Positions 46,380 to 57,231 of a DNA stretch of 64,000 bases are shown here, piece by piece. A program made the translations under genes and the position numbers. Origin of the DNA: Gnetum montanum (lineage: Eukaryota > Streptophyta > Gnetopsida > Gnetales > Gnetaceae); the NCBI GenBank assembly GCA_015680685.1, contig MNCI01000556.1:1189931-1253930 (forward strand). Reading direction: 5' to 3'. The notes under the pieces are model-generated. The model was given only the letters and a program-made list of their open reading frames with translations. It was not told the origin of the DNA and ran no database searches. Every line of letters begins with the position of its first letter. The first letter of the stretch is position 1.

Positions 46380-46975
46380 GTAATAATAAAAGGAATGTTT
46401 GCTAGTTTTAGACCATTACAGACTTAGGTTATATAATTTTGATTGTGGTTACTTTGCTAGTTTTAGACCATTGCAGACTTAGGTTATATAATTTTGATTG
46501 TGGTTACTTTGCTAGTTTAATGTCTTAGTGAACAAAAATGCCAATTTAAGGTCATAGTGGACCATAGTCGCAATTTTGGGCCTTAGTGGGCCATAGTGCC
46601 AATTTTAGGCTTTAGCAGGCCATGGTCATATTGTGCAATTATGGCTACTTTGCCAGTTTACCATCTTAGTAGATAAGAATGCAAGTTTAAGGTCATAGTG
46701 GATCATGACGCTAGTTTTAAGCCTTAGCAAACCATGGTCATATTGTGCAATTATGGCTATTTTTCCTGTTTAACATCTTAGTAGACGAGAATGCTAGTTT
46801 AAAATCATAGTAGATAATAATGCCAGTTTTAGGCCTTAGTGGGCCAAAGTGCCAATTTTAGGCCTTTACAGATAGTGGTGCTAGTTTTATGTCTTAGTAG
46901 ATGAGAATGATAGATTAAGGTCATAGCAGACCATAGTGCCACTTTTATGCCTTAGTAGGCCATGTCTGAAAGAGT
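46380..46975. repeat. minisatellite, unit about 30-35 bp
   Basis: Imperfect copies of GCCAATTTTAGGCCTTAGTGGGCCATAG. At 46395-46515 a larger unit of about 60 bp (TTTGCTAGTTTTAGACCATT...GTGGTTAC) is present twice. The same unit appears at 39925-40020 on the other side of the spacer. Confidence 0.85.
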
Positions 46976-47355
46976 TAATTTCTTAATTTCTTAAAAAATA
47001 AGTAAAAATAAAGGAAGGCTATCACAAATAAATAATGTTCCAAATGGATTTAGGCTACATGCATAGTTTGTGTGCATAAAATAACAAAAATATAATAAAT
47101 TAAAAAAGCAAAAAATAAGGCTATTTGGCTATCATTGCATCTAGTCATAAAGGCTTGGGAAGGTTAGGGTGAACTTTACTTGAGTAAACTCCTCCTAAAC
47201 TTTGCAAGATTAGGGAGTGAGTAAGGCCTACTTTGCACAAGCTTGTACCTACCATCCCCTTCACTTATGATGTTAAAATGGTGTTCATCCCATAGTGTAT
47301 CACATTCATTATCATTGTTGGTTGTCTTGCGATTTTTCCCTTCATGGCTAGGAGC

Positions 47356-47973
47356 TTAGACTACTATTTTATCATTGTTGATAGCTACAGGAGCCACATT
47401 GTTACCATGAATGATGATTTTACCTCCTTTGTAAGGAAGGTGAATTTCTTTATGGATGGACAAGGAGACAGCTTGTAATTGAGCCAACCAAGGTCTTCCT
47501 AGGATCAAGTTGAATCTTGGTGTTTCTTCCAGCACCAAGAAGTTTGTGTTTGTAGGAAATTGTTCTCTGGCTATAAAATCTAATAGGATATAACCCTTAA
47601 TGGAAAAAATTGATCTATTGAAGGACTTAATAGTTGTAGTCGTCATAGGTTGTACCTACTTAATTAAGCCCAAGAGTTCAATGATGGTTCATGGGATGAC
47701 ATTTGTTGTTGCTCCATCATCAACATGCACTTGATGTATTTTAAATTTTGCCATGCATATGATTATGAGTAGAGGGGTTGTAGTCACGTTGCCATTTTGG
47801 GGATTAACCTTAATTTCTCTATTATGAAATGTTAAGGGTGTTGATTTGTCCTCCCATGATGAGGGAGGAATCATCACTGCATGAATGGATTTCTCATTAG
47901 CAAGGATATCCTGACTAATAGGTATGGAAGTTAACATTTTGACTAGCACCTCATGATGTGTGGTAGAAGTCAT
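47356..47973 (-). pseudogene. aspartic protease of element D
   Basis: Two nearly adjoining open frames. The first ends VHVDDGATTNVIP, where the family has VLVDSGASAN-like active-site wording. The second has RFNLILGRPWLAQLQAVSLS, the ILGR-W motif of Ty3/gypsy proteases, then HLPYKGGKIIIHG. The active-site Asp and ILGR are kept. It would process Gag-Pol. Confidence 0.85.
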
Positions 47974-48649
47974 AATTAGATCATATAATCATAAGGTATT
48001 TTTTTTCTACTTTAGGGATTACTTAACTTGGTCCATTGCACTAAAAATTTTTTGTCATTGATCATGGACTTGTCATATTGGTTGTGCTTTACTTCCTCCA
48101 TATGTCCCAAAATCTAGACTTTAGTTTTAGGCTATGGCTATTGTGGCTCTTCTTTGTTATTCTAGTTATGTACTTCAAAATCCTCCTATGGCTTGTTGAT
48201 TAAAAGAGATAGGGAAAAGGAGGTCATAGGTGTAGCCTAGATGGAATTGGGATTTGGTGGGCCCACTTTCTTTCATGCCTTTGTCTACTTGTCTCCGTTG
48301 TTATCAAGATTTTTCTTATACTTTCTCCTTTGGATGGCTGAAATTTTTTGGTTGTTAGCCATTGGTTGTAAGGAAGAGGTATTAGCATTGGCTATTACAA
48401 GGGGTCATTTTATGAATGGTTCGGATACAACTATTTTGGTTGTATTAGGTTAAGGGACCTTGATGACAAAAGGTTCTCTCAAAGGTATTTGTGATGGTAC
48501 CCTCAGAATAAAGGAAGATTTGGAGCTATGGGAAGCTAAAGAAGCCCTCTTATTATAAAGGGGACTTGGATCATAAATAGTTCTCTTGTAGGTCTTTAAT
48601 TTCCATTAATGTTGAATGCCGAAATAACATAATGACTATCATTGGCATT

Positions 48650-50210
48650 CAATAGGTATTTATAGACCTTCATTGACTAGTTTTGTGGTCAAACTAAGTT
48701 AGAAGCATCTAAGAATAGTTCCCTCCTATCTATCCTCCTTTGTAGATCATACTTTAGCATAAATAAAAAGTTTGTATCATGACCAATTAGTTGATGATAA
48801 TGGTAGAAGTACTCTAGCTTGAAGTATCTAGGAAATGGGTGATCATCTTTCATTGCCCAAGAGGGATCTTTGGCTATTTCGCATAGTCGTTCATGTTTCT
48901 TTTGATTATCTTTAGTCACTTGTTTATGTTGCATGAGCCCACCTATTAATAGTTGATCAAGAAACTCAGATGGTTTTAGTAGCAACTGAGTATACTAAAA
49001 CCTATCCTTCCTTTCAAAGTTAGGTCTCTTTTTTATTGATGTGTTAGTCCCATAAGTTGAATGTTGGTTACTATAGTCAATAGTAGGGGCCTTGTGGGGG
49101 TTGACCTTTAGCCCTTGGTTTGTGGTATTGTTTTCCTTGGTCATGGTTGGTGTAGTAGTGTCACTTTGTTTACTCTTTTCTTTGTCTCTTAAAGCATGTT
49201 GGTTTTTATATGATATGTGGGCTGGATCATGGTTGGCTTCTACAACATCCTCTATGTTTTTAGTTTGTGAGAACACTTGGATAAGAGATTGTGGATCAAG
49301 GTAGTAAAGTTTGTACATAAGCTTTTGATATTTGTTGTGAGGCTTTTGGCCTCACTATGGGTTTCATGAAAGAAGGAAAAGGTTGTAATATGGTTGTGGC
49401 TTGTGGGCCAAATAAAGAAAAATATGTTTGTGCTAGTACTTGTGGCACAAACATGACAAATGTAGAGTGTGACCCTTGTGTTGTGGGGGGTCTCATGGTG
49501 GATCTCATGTAAGTAGTTATTAGATATGCAGTGGTAAAGCCCACCAATTATGGTTTTGTATTTCATGGCTAGGTTGAAAATGACATTGATATGTTATAAT
49601 TTATTGTTTATGGCATTCATTGAGTGTGATGTGTTAGTACAATCAGCGTGGGATTTGCTGTAGTAGGGTGCAAAGGAGTGGAAGATGGTGGTATTATGCC
49701 CATGGAGAAAATAAAATCATGAGGGGAAGGTTCTATGACATTGGAGGATGTTTGGTTAAATAACCCTCAAAGGATGTTTTCAGGCTTAGATTCTACCCTA
49801 TATTCATTCTCTTCTTATTGTTATTTCCCAAAGGTAGGCTAGTCATCTTGCTCCTCTATAGCAAGAAATTGGGCTAGAAAACTAGAATAGATGTCATTTA
49901 GAGGAACTTATTCATATGGGAAAGGGATGTATTCTTTCCAACCCTTATGTATGAGCTAAAATTCCCTCTTGGCTTTAGCTTCAATTCGAGGAATTAGCAT
50001 GCCTACCTATATTTTGGCACAAATAAAGTTATAGTGATCATCATTAATGGCTAAAAAATTAGAACTATCCCCTCTAACTCTCAAAGATCACATGCACTCA
50101 ATGACTATAGGGCCTTTTGGATCATAGACCCTTATGACTTGTTGGTTATGATCTTCACCATTGAAGTTGAAGGGAAATTTGGTGGATTTTCAAAAAAGGC
50201 ATGGTTATAG
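48650..50210 (-). pseudogene. gag of element D
   Basis: Minus-strand frames: FPFNFNGEDHNQQVIRVYDP near 50180 and RIEAKAKREF near 49990 (N-terminal part), a polar linker (49318-48995), and 48985-48689 with YHYHQLIGHDTNFLFMLK. The last corresponds to the Tat Gag motif CxxHxxxGHxTxxCxxLK with both cysteines replaced by Tyr and Phe, followed by DLQRRIDRREL. Gag would build the particle. Stops and shifts separate the pieces. Confidence 0.7.
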
Positions 50211-51418
50211 TGCTAATAATTACTTAAATGAGCTATAAATGTTAAGATAGGAGTAAAATATAGTGAATGGAAATCAAAATTTTTAGAGGAAATGAAAATG
50301 GCTAAAAAAATTATATACTTTCTATAATTAGTAAGTGGGGGATAAGACGGGTTTACCCCTTTACTAGAAATAGAATATTGATAATGTTGGCTTTAAACCT
50401 TATCCAAGTTGGCTTTCCACATGCCTCTATGCTGGGTATGGTAGGGGGAAAGAAGGGGGATGAGATAATGGAAATATCACACCTTCCTATTCCAACATTA
50501 GAGAGAGGGAGAAAAAGCTTGATGACCAAAATGGAAATTTGGTAGTTTCCAAAGATAGTTTTGGTAGGTTTTCAACTTTCACCAAAAAAGAGGGAAAGGT
50601 AGGCTTGGTTGGTATGGAAACCAACATTAGTTTAGTGAGAAAGTTTATGTCAATAAAAATTAAATGCTTACCAAGGCTTCCACATTAGCTTTTCTCTAGG
50701 AATTCACAATAGATGTCATGAAATTTCACCACCCAAACCACTTGTAGTTTCCACACTGAGGTTTCCACCACAATAGATGTGAAATTTCACCATCCAAAAC
50801 ACCTGTAGCATTGGATTCGATGAGAGTTTTTGCTAGAAAATGTCTTTCAACTTGCAACAAGAGTAGATCTAGTTATAAAATTGATTCCTATGTTCACCAA
50901 CACTAGCCTCCCAACTACCTTCATGCTAGGTGTGGTAGAGGGGGGAAAGAAGGAGGGTTAGATGATGGGAATATCACACCTCCTACCTCAACATTGAAGG
51001 GAGGAAAGGTTGAAAACCAAAGTGAAAAGTTAGTATTTTTTCACTAAAATTGGTTCCAAGTAGCTACTAATTCTCTCATCTTGGAAAAATGGAAGGGAAA
51101 AATAAATTCATAGATGAGTTGAACAATCCTCTTTTAAAATTTAGAAAATAAAATTTTGGTAAAAACAAATAATGGGGGAAAGAGATATCAATTCTAGCTT
51201 TGGGCTTTAAAATTTATAGTGAGTGCTATGAAAAACCAAAACCCAACCACCTGCAACCTCCATGTTGTAGTTTTGGTCACATGGAAAGAAAGGCTGTCAT
51301 TAATTTCTCAAGGGTTTTGGCTGCAAGAAATGAAGGAAAAGTTTTCAAATGGCTATGAAAATGATAGATTTGGCTACAAAATTTAGGCAAAGGTTCTTCT
51401 AGCTTTAAGAAAAGTTGT
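50210..51418 (-). other. leader between 5' LTR and gag of element D
   Basis: Non-coding. A segment at 50392-50570 recurs at 50890-51060: both have ATGCT(G/A)GGT(A/G)TGGTAG followed by GGGGGAAAGAAGG, then GGGAATATCACACCT-like text and ACATT(A/G)A(G/A)(A/G)G. No primer site could be matched to tRNA-Asp, Arg or Met. Confidence 0.5.
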
Positions 51419-52180
51419 TGTGACCAAACACCTTGATTGCTAGAATTAGAAAACCAATGATCCTTTATTCAAGAAATTGCTAAACCTTGAACCCCCAAGG
51501 CCTTCATGATAAAAATGGGATTTGGGGCACCCTGGCTAGTCCAGTAGATCAATGGGATTTAGGATATGTAAAACATGTAAATATAAATAGATCTAGATAA
51601 TGCACAAATAATAAATTTAATTCTATTAAACAAAAAGCTCAAAACTCAAAACTTTATTAAGAAAAGAATAAAGAATAAGATAGAGAAATGTGTACAAAAT
51701 ATGGTAACTAGATGAGCAAGAAAGAAAGGATTCACTTGTACAAAATTTCAAAGCCCATTGAAGCCAATTTGATGTGCTCCACGATCTAAGTGCTAAGCCA
51801 CTCTTGATGCTATCAAACCTCTCTTCACTATTGAAACTTTGGATTTTCAAGTTGGGTCACTGAAGGCTATAATGCTTCCATGTTGGGGATCAAGAGAATG
51901 CAAGTATGGGAACTTGCTAGAGCTCTTGAGTGCTTGAAAATGCCCCAAGTGTGGAATTGTGAAAAATGGCTGAACTTTGGTGAGAATTTTCTTGTCAAAA
52001 ATTCTCCACTTTTGTTTAAAATGCTAAACCTATAATTGGTATTGGATTTTGGATTTTATAGGCTTTTTGGGCCATGAATGGGGCTGTAAAGTGGCTATGA
52101 TTGGGCTATAAATTGGCTATGAAACACTTACAAATGGCTGCAAATTTGATGTAATTTTGCTACAAATTGGTAGCTAATTT
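51419..52180 (-). repeat. 5' LTR of element D
   Basis: Pairs with 35653-36440. Plus-strand left border TGTGACCAAACACC. Divergence between the two LTRs is high, so the insertion is old. Confidence 0.7.
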
Positions 52181-53191
52181 TAGGTGAAATGGGCACCCAA
52201 ATTTGGGGGGTCACTAAACATACTAATTTCTTCCCCCCCATGGCCATTCCATTTACTATAAATAGTAACTAGGGCATAGCTTCTATGTTGGAGAAGAATC
52301 TTCCATGCCGAGGTCTCCACCATGCTTGTTGAAGTGGTTGGTCAATGTTGAAGTGTATGAATTAATTAATTTTTTTTCTTGATTTCCATGCAGGGAAAAA
52401 CTTTGTAGGTTGGAAAAAACTTTCTAGTTTAAATAGGGGAAAGTTTCCAAGTTTGAGTAAAATTTTCAAATTGTGCATTTAGTCTCAACATTGAAGGGCG
52501 GAAAGTCTCTAAAAGCACCACCCTTCCAAGTTAGGGGTAGGTTAGATCTACCCCCTATAGGTGTTTCCAACATATAAAAATGCATATCAAATTACCTTTT
52601 TTGGCATCCCAAAAGGAAGTTTTGACCTCCCAAGCCTAAATATATATACTAGGTGACTTTTCTTCACTTGGGAAATGATGCTTTGACCAGTTATGAGGCA
52701 TTTCTCAACCCCAAATCGTGGGTGACAATTTTCACATTTATAGTGAAATTTTGCCTCGGATTTCATGGGGTGAAAGCTACATGATGAAGATTGGTCGTAA
52801 CATGGAAAATTTTGTGGTGTTTCAATACTATGAAGCTTTTAATATTTTCTTAGTGATAAAGAAAACCTTATGGTCAAATAAAGTCTAATTATAAATAGAG
52901 ATATCCGACTAAAAATTTCTTCTTCTTTTTTTGGAAAAACTCACTTAAGTTTCTTGAAAAAAATACTATAAATAGTAATTTGAAAACATATACTCTAAAT
53001 AGGTTTAGTGGTTGTGTTTTTGGAACCCAAAATAGGTATATCCCAAGATATGTAATTTAGCATTTCCCACTAAAATCAAATCCATAACTTGGAGCTTTTA
53101 AATAAATAATATTACTACTAGGCTAACATTTCATTATTGATGAGTTTAATTCTACAAGAAAATTCTAAGTTAGTCTAACATCTCATTGTTT
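52181..53191. other. no recognisable gene
   Basis: 52250-52550 again has words like TTCCATGCCGAGGTCTCCACC and CATGCAGGGAAAAACTT that recall the hairpin array but without regular spacing. The remainder is AT-rich. Upstream exons of the amylase fragment were not found. Confidence 0.3.
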
Positions 53192-53371
53192 ATGAGTTTG
53201 CTGCCCAATACTGATGTGAAGGTTGCCTAGTCTAAGTTGTATGTTGTGGTGATGGACAACAAGTTCATGGTTAAAATTGGGCCCAACAATGATATGGGCT
53301 CCAACATCCCTTCTTATAACTTCAAACTTGCCACATTTGGGGATGGATGGGCTAATTGGGAAAAGCAATAA
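53192..53371 (+). pseudogene. alpha-amylase C-terminal beta-sheet domain fragment
   Basis: The plus frame reads SKLYVVVMDNKFMVKIGP and then DMGSNIPS..FKLATFGDG..NWEKQ, ending in a natural-looking TAA at 53369-53371. This matches the end of plant alpha-amylases (domain C, PF07821: YVA.ID.K...KIGP...DVG..IPS....A..G.DYAVWEK). One internal TAG (53228-53230) interrupts it. Alpha-amylase hydrolyses starch; only its last domain is here, without the catalytic barrel. A 243-bp open frame on the opposite strand at 53183-53428 is its shadow. Confidence 0.7.
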
Positions 53372-53429
53372 ATATTTGCTAGGCCCAACCTGAATCACCC
53401 ATCCTCTACTTTGATATCTCATGCTCATG

Positions 53430-53760
53430 GTTAAATTATAATTTTCAATGGAATTGGAAATAAATCTATAAAAGTTAGGAAAATATTTGTAAGCATCAGC
53501 TATAAGTACCTTATCTTAAGCCTTAGTTAGAATTTGATTAAATAGGATAAGGTATCCTCTTGAAAATTTTCTTTCCCACATCATTGCTTGGATAGAACTA
53601 TCAATGAAGTGGCAAAATTATAGTTATAGTTTAAATTTAGATTCAATAAATGATATTTTAACTATGAAAAGGATTAGTGGTAAAACAATGAATATTTGAA
53701 ATACAAATTCCATGTTTAATTCTTTCTTGGTTTCCTTTATTATAATTAACATTTATAATT
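53430..53760. other. no recognisable gene
   Basis: Could be 3' flank of the amylase fragment or the 5' part of the LINE that follows. No motif is visible. Confidence 0.3.
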
Positions 53761-54690
53761 TGAATAATTATCAAATAATTATTGTGAATAATAGCTAGAC
53801 ACTTTATTAGGAAAGAGAATCAATTTTTAAGCTACAGCTAACCATGTTAAGGCAAAGTATTAAGCAAGTTTTAGATAAAATTGGTCCACTAGCCTAACAA
53901 AAAAGTTTCCATTTATTTTATAATTAGATAAAAATATAATTAGATAAAAATATAAAAATAGATAAAAATATGGTTATGTTGATATAAAATTAGTCTCCTT
54001 TGATTTGAATACAACTCAAAGATTATATGAGGAAGTAATTATTAAAACTACAAATAGCAATTCAAAGAAAAATTTTTTACTTCTAGGGAAAAATTGAAGT
54101 TAAGTAAGATTGTTCACTTTTCAAAATCTCTTTGGTATCTTTATTGATAAAATACAAGAATGATTATGCAATGGGCAAGATAGTCATGTTATCAAAATTA
54201 GATTCCAAGCAAGGAATCTTTATTTGTATGTAGATGATGTTGCCTTACTCTCCACTATTGTAGAAGGTATGCAAAATATAATGAAAATTTTAGAATATTA
54301 GTGCCACTCATCTAGTATTTGAGTAAATGTGGATAAAACCAAATTGATAAGCTGGAATACAAGAAGTATATGTTATAACTTCTATTTCAGAGGGATCAAG
54401 GTGTAAATAGTAGATTATTTTAAATATTTGGATTACATTTATATGAACAATTACAAGTGAGGGAAGTATATCAATAAAAGAATATCAGAGATTTCAAGGC
54501 TTTTTATGCTTTCATAAGAAAGTATAAAGATTTAGGACTTTAGGCTTGGAAATTCAAAATGTAAAATTTTCAAATTATCATCCATCCTATTTGGTTATAT
54601 GAATATGCAATTTTTGGGACCTAGACTCAATTCTAAACTTTGGAAAGATATTTAAAAGGTACAAAATTTTTCCTTATTGATGAGTTAAGA
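53760..54690 (+). pseudogene. LINE (L1-type) reverse transcriptase, second copy
   Basis: Matches 8160-8205, 16874-17452 and 18340-18480 in order, and so represents the unoccupied form of the interrupted LINE. The frame near 54120-54400 reads LFGIFIDKIQE, DSHVIKIRFQARN, LYLYVDDVALLSTI and VNVDKTKLISWNTR: the RT fingers-palm region with YVDD intact and the thumb-proximal K-T-K motif. It copies LINE RNA at the target site. Stops are present, and similarity to the first copy ends about 54660. Confidence 0.85.
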
Positions 54691-54859
54691 GGACTAGGTC
54701 TAGCATTACATTGCATTACATTATACATAAGGCCTAGGTCTAGTGCTGTATCTGGGCTTAGTTAGCCAATTTTGAAGCTTAGTGCCATCTCAACATGGCA
54801 TGCCCAAATGATAGTCATGTGGATAACCTTGAAGGGCTTGTAGTTTTTAGTGATGGCAT

Positions 54860-55290
54860 TATGTCATTGATTGTGGGTGCCAACTTTGATACATTGACCA
54901 CCAAGAGGACATTTTATTAGCTTTTTTGGATGGAATAGATCATCATGTCATGGTTGGAGGAAGGCATAGAAGGTTGGTAGATGTGGACAAGACATTGGTG
55001 AATGTAATGAAGGATGCAACATCATTGATTTTGGGAAACATGGAGACAATTCTAAGAAAGGATTTTGGAAAGATAGGGATGCATGATTGGAATGAGTTAT
55101 TCTAGATTATGCACCTAAGTAGTCTTGCTACTAAGGATAACATGAAATTGATGCTATGACTATGTGAGGAGAAGTTATGGAGCACTTTGAGTAGCACAAG
55201 CATTGCAAGTAGACTAATGGTGACATGCCCATGAATATAGTGGTTCACTTGTGGTGAAAAGCTAGGCCACTCTATGTTAGGGTAGGGCCT
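54860..55290 (+). pseudogene. possible copia gag fragment with zinc-knuckle trace
   Basis: A plus frame reads VDVDKTLVNVMKDATSLILG, DWNELF and SLATKDNMKLMLQLCEEKL, whose spacing resembles the UBN2 region of copia Gag (ATS.I.L...W..L...SL..K..LK..L...KL). About 55243-55280 reads FTCGEKLGHSM, like C..CG..GHS of a zinc knuckle with the first Cys as Trp. Assignment is tentative. Confidence 0.45.
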
Positions 55291-55810
55291 TTGAACCTAG
55301 CCACTATAGGCTATGCCATGCTAGCATCTTGGAAGAAGATGCTATGAAAACCCTTACCATCACAATGCTAGCACTACACATTGCTCATTCCTCTATTGCT
55401 TGCCACTTGCTTCATATTATCTATGGCCTTCTTGGCTGCCATAATTTCCCTTCTGATTTCCCACCACTATAACCACTGCTATCACTAATGCTACCTTTCC
55501 TACTACCAACCATCATCATTGTACAATCATCATTACTTGTGCCATTGACGTTGCCCCCACCTTCACCACCAATTTTACTAAAAAAGCCCATTAGAAATTT
55601 TGACAATTCATAGAGCTTCAGGGAAACCATTGAATCCTCCCTTCCATGGAGCTCCATAAACACTATGGAATCCCACCTTTCTCAAAGTTCTATGGACACC
55701 TTAGAATCTTTCCTCTCATCAACCATGAAAGTTTACATTAGTTAAAGGAAAATTTGAAAACACCAGGAAAATAGGTAGTAAAAATTAAACTTAAAAAATG
55801 GAGAAAAATT
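55290..55810. other. unassigned, contains Ser/Gly-rich minus frame
   Basis: An 80-codon minus frame (55663-55421) is Ser/Gly-rich (GGEGGGNVNG, SISDSSGYSGG) and matches no family I know. It may be a chance frame. CACTATGGA/CTCCATA-like words repeat at 55640-55700. Confidence 0.3.
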
Positions 55811-55929
55811 TACCAAAAAAGAATTAAGTGCCTTGGTAGCAAGTGAGATAAGAATTTTATAATTAAGAATGCTTGTTTTGGACTAGTACTAGTATGGGTG
55901 ATCCCTAGGAAAGTCTCATTTTCTGTGTG
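55811..55929 (+). ncRNA. 5S rRNA-derived sequence (pseudogene or Cassandra-type LTR)
   Basis: 55863-55920 aligns with plant 5S rRNA: TTAAGAATGCTTG with TTAAGCGTGCTTG (A box), ACTAGTACTAGTATGGGTGA with GTAGTACTAGGATGGGTGA (C box), then CCCTAGGAAAGTC with TCCTGGGAAGTCC. Differences at CG sites are mostly TG/CA-type. The 5' half (55811-55860) is weaker but has TACCA and TTAAGTGCC in place. Length is about 119 bp, as for 5S. It is either a stray 5S copy or the 5S domain carried in the LTRs of Cassandra elements; no second copy was found here. Confidence 0.7.
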
Positions 55930-56559
55930 TAAGGTTTTCAACTCCATAAGCCATAATTTTTGATTTGGAAGCCTTTTTCAACAAAACAAGAGTCATTTCC
56001 TATAGATTTCAATCTCCTAGATGAAATGGTGAAATTTAATCTATGCCATGAAATTTTAAAAATTAGTTTTTACTCCTTTCCCAACATGGTACCTAAAGAC
56101 CTTTAAAATCTTAATTTTATCATAACTTGAACATACAATGTTGATTTTAAACATATGAGTAGTCGTTTCTAACATATTTTAGCCTTCTAAACTTAATAGA
56201 AAATTCAAATTTATCATTTGGATATCCAATAATTCAATGATAGATTAAATCATATCTTAAGAAATTGCAACGTGGACTAGCTAATTATGCCTACCAATTT
56301 AATTGTCAAAACTTATAAATTTAACCTCTTAAATCTTAAGATTAAGTGTTTAACCTATGTGGATAAATAGTATTAGCTTCCTAAGCCCTAGTGTATAAGT
56401 AGTTACACTACCAAGGTTAGTGTTCTAAGAGTAGTAGAAAGAAAAATTGCTAAAGAGTCTAGGTAATGTAGCTGGTTGTTAACAACAAGATTAGTTGGAG
56501 AATTAGTTGAAGAGATGGTTGGTAAACTAGAATAGTCAAGAAGATGTATATCAATTTTT
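55930..56559. other. no recognisable gene
   Basis: AT-rich. If the 5S block belongs to a Cassandra LTR, the rest of that LTR should be here, but no ends are recognisable. Confidence 0.3.
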
Positions 56560-57231
56560 CTTACAATAAAATCATATAGTAAAACAACATAGAAAGTCAT
56601 ATCGCATTCTAACAAGGTGTATGATACCCATAAAGAGTAATGACCCAGAAGAGAATCCAAGAATGAGAATGAAAGTTGCAACATACAATGTACTTGCAAG
56701 ATCCCTAACCAGTGAGGGACAACATCCACTATGTCCATCATGGGCCTTGAACTAGCATGAGTATTAATATCCATGCATATTAATAGAGTTACAAGATTTG
56801 AATGCTGATGTCTTATGCCTAGAAGAAGTCTTTCCATGGAAATTTCTATACTAGTTTCAACCAAACCTGAGGAAGATGAGATACAGAGATATTTATATGA
56901 AAAAATTTTCTTTTGTAAGTTCTTATTTCAAGTTGTACAGATTAGCCTATTGCAAAAACCACAACATGTATGGGTATGTAATCTTTTATAAAGAATCCAA
57001 GTTTAAATTGATACAAAGATTTGAATGAAGTTTAGAAGATATGATTTTTAAAATCCTATAACTTCAAATCATGGAAAATAAAGAATGGTCAAGATTTCAG
57101 AGAAGCCATGTTGCCTTTGCATTGATATTAAAAATCCAATTATTAGAAATATGTGTATGTATGGTTAACATACATTTAATTGGCAAATCAACATGTTGAG
57201 ATATCATATTGTGCTAAGGAGCATACTTGAT
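56560..57231 (+). pseudogene. CCR4-like endonuclease/exonuclease/phosphatase pseudogene
   Basis: The plus frame from about 56595 reads MRMKVATYNVLARSLTSEGQ, HPLCPSWAL, LNADVLCLEEVFP and FQPNLRKM, the start of the EEP nuclease fold as in CCR4-type deadenylases (YNVLAD, YCPSWAL, ADVLCLQEV with the metal-binding Glu). After an irregular stretch, possibly a short intron (56910-56970), VIFYKESKFKLIQRFE (near 56976) and SHVAFALILK (near 57127) follow the family order, then VNIHL (near 57166). Stops replace Trp and Arg codons. The LTR of element C begins at 57232 in mid-domain. The 153-codon frame on the minus strand (56864-56403) is antisense to this. Confidence 0.7.

Larger units (their letters stand above)
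35653..52180 (-). mobile_element. Tat/Ogre-like element D, about 16.5 kb
   Basis: Two long direct repeats (35653-36440 and 51419-52180) act as LTRs. Between them on the minus strand lie gag (about 50210-48650), protease (47973-47356), a spacer of about 7.5 kb, RT (about 39450-38250), RNase H including the extra plant-type domain (37962-37708) and integrase (about 37400-36550). A second RNase H of this kind is typical of the Tat lineage, and Ogre elements have an intron between protease and RT. The great length fits. LTR borders are approximate and no primer site was recognised. Confidence 0.7.

Noticed and set aside
53183-53428. 81-codon minus-strand frame as a gene
   Set aside because: Antisense shadow of the alpha-amylase C-terminal fragment.
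56403-56864. 153-codon minus-strand frame as a gene
   Set aside because: It is the antisense of the CCR4-like pseudogene, whose plus frame shows clear family motifs. The minus translation has none.
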